Source: Deltaproteobacteria bacterium | GTDB taxonomy: Bacteria > Desulfobacterota > Desulfarculia > Adiutricales > Adiutricaceae | Assembly (NCBI GenBank): GCA_031278835.1 | Contig: JAITJP010000051.1 | Span: 1-6,262 of the forward strand | Length of the DNA: 6,262 nucleotides | Direction: 5' to 3' | Part shown: one piece after another, positions 5,615-6,262 of the stretch | How positions within the stretch are numbered: position 1 is the stretch's first letter | Layout of the letters: every line of letters begins with the position of its first letter | Position numbers and translations under genes: made by a program | Notes under the pieces: generated by a model | Databases searched by the model: none | What the model saw: only the letters and a program-made list of their open reading frames with translations | Told to the model about the DNA's origin: nothing

Positions 5615-5649
5615 AAAAAAAGCTTTTGAGGGCGCTCAAAAGCCTTTTT
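5615..5649. terminator. Strong intrinsic terminator, usable in both directions
   Basis: GCTTTTGAG (5622-5630) pairs perfectly with CTCAAAAGC (5635-5643) over a 4-nt loop. On the minus strand the stem is followed by seven T (complement of A at 5615-5621), a textbook terminator for a minus-strand gene, in agreement with the decayed gene to its right. On the + strand, C then TTTTT (5645-5649) follows, so it could also end a + transcript coming from the AT-rich island. Confidence 0.85.
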
Positions 5650-5930
5650 GGAAAAAATCAGACCTGGGGGCTTAAGCTCTCCTGGACTGTTATTGTTATG
5701 GCCGCCCCAGCGGAAATGGTCACACATCTTGGGGGCCTCGAGGTCTTGGTCTTTACTTTTTTTTAAAAAAGTCCAGCGGCCTTACGGCCAAAGCCCCGGC
5801 CGCCATCGGTTTGGGTGACAATAAAATTCAATAAACCCTGATTTGAGGCCAGCTGAAAATGAACAATCTGGCCAAGCTCATGGGCTAAAATAAAAAGCTC
5901 TCTCTCTTGGCCTGGGAAAAGCCTTGAGAC

Positions 5931-5971
5931 CTAGGCGGCCCTGTTGGGCATTAGCTTAAGGCGAACCGGGC
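5931..5971. repeat. About 41-bp direct repeat, copy 1
   Basis: The segment beginning CTAGGCGGCCCTGTTGGGCA and ending GCGAACCGGGC recurs at 6016-6057 with a single inserted A as the only difference (GCGAACC versus GCGAAACC). The period is 85 bp and 44 bp lie between the copies. On the minus strand, copy 1 encodes PVRLKLMPNRAA followed by TAG. It lies inside the decayed gene, so a local duplication during decay is the simplest reading. Confidence 0.85.
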
Positions 5972-6015
5972 CTAGGCTTTTGGCCATGACCAACCCAGGT
6001 CTCTAGCCTGTTTAA

Positions 6016-6057
6016 CTAGGCGGCCCTGTTGGGCATTAGCTTAAGGCGAAACCGGGC
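6016..6057. repeat. About 42-bp direct repeat, copy 2
   Basis: This is the second copy of the 5931-5971 repeat with one extra A at about 6049-6051. On the minus strand the extra base changes the frame, so that entry from the upstream reading (..AFRDWKPGFALS) meets a TAA within the repeat, whereas the alternative frame gives ..RFRLKLMPNRAA then TAG. Confidence 0.85.
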
Positions 6058-6197
6058 TTCCAATCCCTAAAAGCCAGCTCCGCTTCTTTAAGGGCTTCAT
6101 CAAAAAGTACCATTTCACGGCCAAACTTAAGGGTATTTTAGGGCGAATTTTGGGGCAACCATGGCATAAAGCCAGTTTTGGGGGCTACCCAGTGGTC

Positions 6198-6227
6198 CTG
6201 ATTTTTTAAAAAAATTAAAAAAATCAG
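6198..6227. terminator. AT-rich inverted repeat, weak terminator candidate
   Basis: CTGATTTTTT at 6198-6207 is perfectly complementary to AAAAAATCAG at 6218-6227 across a 10-nt A/T loop. On the minus strand it begins at the stop codon of the possible gene at 6224-6262 and provides T runs, so it may end that gene. The stem has few GC pairs, so it would be weak. Confidence 0.35.
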
Positions 6228-6262
6228 TCGGCCGGGATTAAACTCTCAATGACCTTAAAGCC
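6224..6262 (-). CDS. Possible 3' end of a minus-strand gene leaving the window
   Basis: From the right edge, 12 open minus-strand codons (GFKVIESLIPAD) are followed by TGA at 6226-6224. The codon choice (AAG, GTC, ATC, CCG, GCC, GAC) is like that of the intact genes, and the stop is overlapped by an inverted repeat that could act as terminator. The fragment is far too short to identify, and it could instead be more of the decayed gene to its left. Confidence 0.3.
   Translation of the reverse strand, partial: GFKVIESLIPAD

Larger units (their letters stand above)
5658..6197 (-). pseudogene. Decayed minus-strand gene with an M3 peptidase-like (oligoendopeptidase F type) segment
   Basis: Several coding-like minus-strand pieces are broken by stops and frame changes. 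From high to low coordinate they are: a piece ending TGFMPWLPQNSP before a TAA; a piece FGREMVLFDEALKEAELAF.. at about 6060-6140; a short piece RLKLMPNRAA present twice; and 55 open codons at 5766-5930 containing RELFILAHELGQIVHFQL, then ASNQGLLNF. The last matches what I remember of M3B oligoendopeptidases (LAHELGHxxH...Q.LLNF), zinc peptidases that cut short peptides in the cytoplasm. The zinc motif HExxH reads HELGQ, so the second zinc ligand His is lost. The frame is interrupted by TAG at 5931-5933 and ends at TAA 5763-5765. A terminator at 5615-5649 still sits where the gene's 3' end should be; TGA at 5658-5660 may be the old stop. The decay is well supported. The family call is tentative, and the pieces above 6057 are unidentified. 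Confidence 0.45.

Noticed and set aside
5699..5767. A short + frame starting MAAPAEMVTHLGG
   Set aside because: It is antisense to the decayed minus-strand gene, only 22 codons long, and has no ribosome site.
5581..5781. A 67-codon minus-strand open frame without an early ATG
   Set aside because: It reads straight through the strong terminator hairpin at 5615-5649, and its composition does not match the better-supported frame next to it. At most, part of it belongs to the decayed gene.
4829..6262. tRNA, rRNA, transposase or CRISPR features in the gene-poor right part
   Set aside because: I found no cloverleaf-like stems, no transposase motifs and no regularly spaced repeat array. The repeats seen are single pairs.

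Overview
The window looks like an ordinary bacterial chromosome of roughly balanced GC with very frequent GGCC tetranucleotides. The gene content (an RdgC-related protein with a motif I associate with deltaproteobacteria, a lysophosphatidate acyltransferase, and a large PAS-rich hybrid histidine kinase) fits a deltaproteobacterium (Desulfobacterota or similar). That placement is inference from protein style, since no rRNA or other phylogenetic marker is present.

Layout: (1) 1-110, the 3' end of an unidentified + strand gene. (2) 111-367, an intergenic stretch packed with hairpins, including two short terminator-like stem/T-tract units and a near-perfect palindrome. (3) 368-946, a 192-aa protein resembling the C-terminal part of deltaproteobacterial RdgC-type proteins. 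(4) 1030-1761, a plsC-type 1-acylglycerol-3-phosphate acyltransferase. (5) 1797-1839, a bidirectional terminator shared by the convergent genes on either side. (6) 1856-4762 on the minus strand, a 968-aa cytosolic hybrid histidine kinase with three PAS-like domains, HisKA, HATPase_c and two receiver domains, but no HPt domain. Directly upstream, in frame and separated only by a stop codon, lies a 21-codon hydrophobic ORF. (7) 4829-6223 has no intact gene that I can support. It contains a cluster of GGTCA/TGACC pentamers, a dispersed 17-bp repeat, an AT-rich island (about 22% GC over 5221-5520), a strong bidirectional terminator at 5615-5649, and a decayed minus-strand gene at about 5658-6197. 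One piece of that gene resembles the zinc site of M3 oligoendopeptidase F-type peptidases, with the second histidine changed (HELGQ). A roughly 41-bp duplication sits inside the decayed gene. (8) 6224-6262 may be the 3' end of another minus-strand gene leaving the window.

The intact genes do not form an evident pathway: phospholipid acylation, a probable DNA-binding or recombination protein, and an orphan signalling kinase. I do not see a new multi-gene defence or mobile system. The parts most worth a second look are the kinase leader ORF, the decayed peptidase-like region with its duplication, and the low-GC island that may encode a small RNA.
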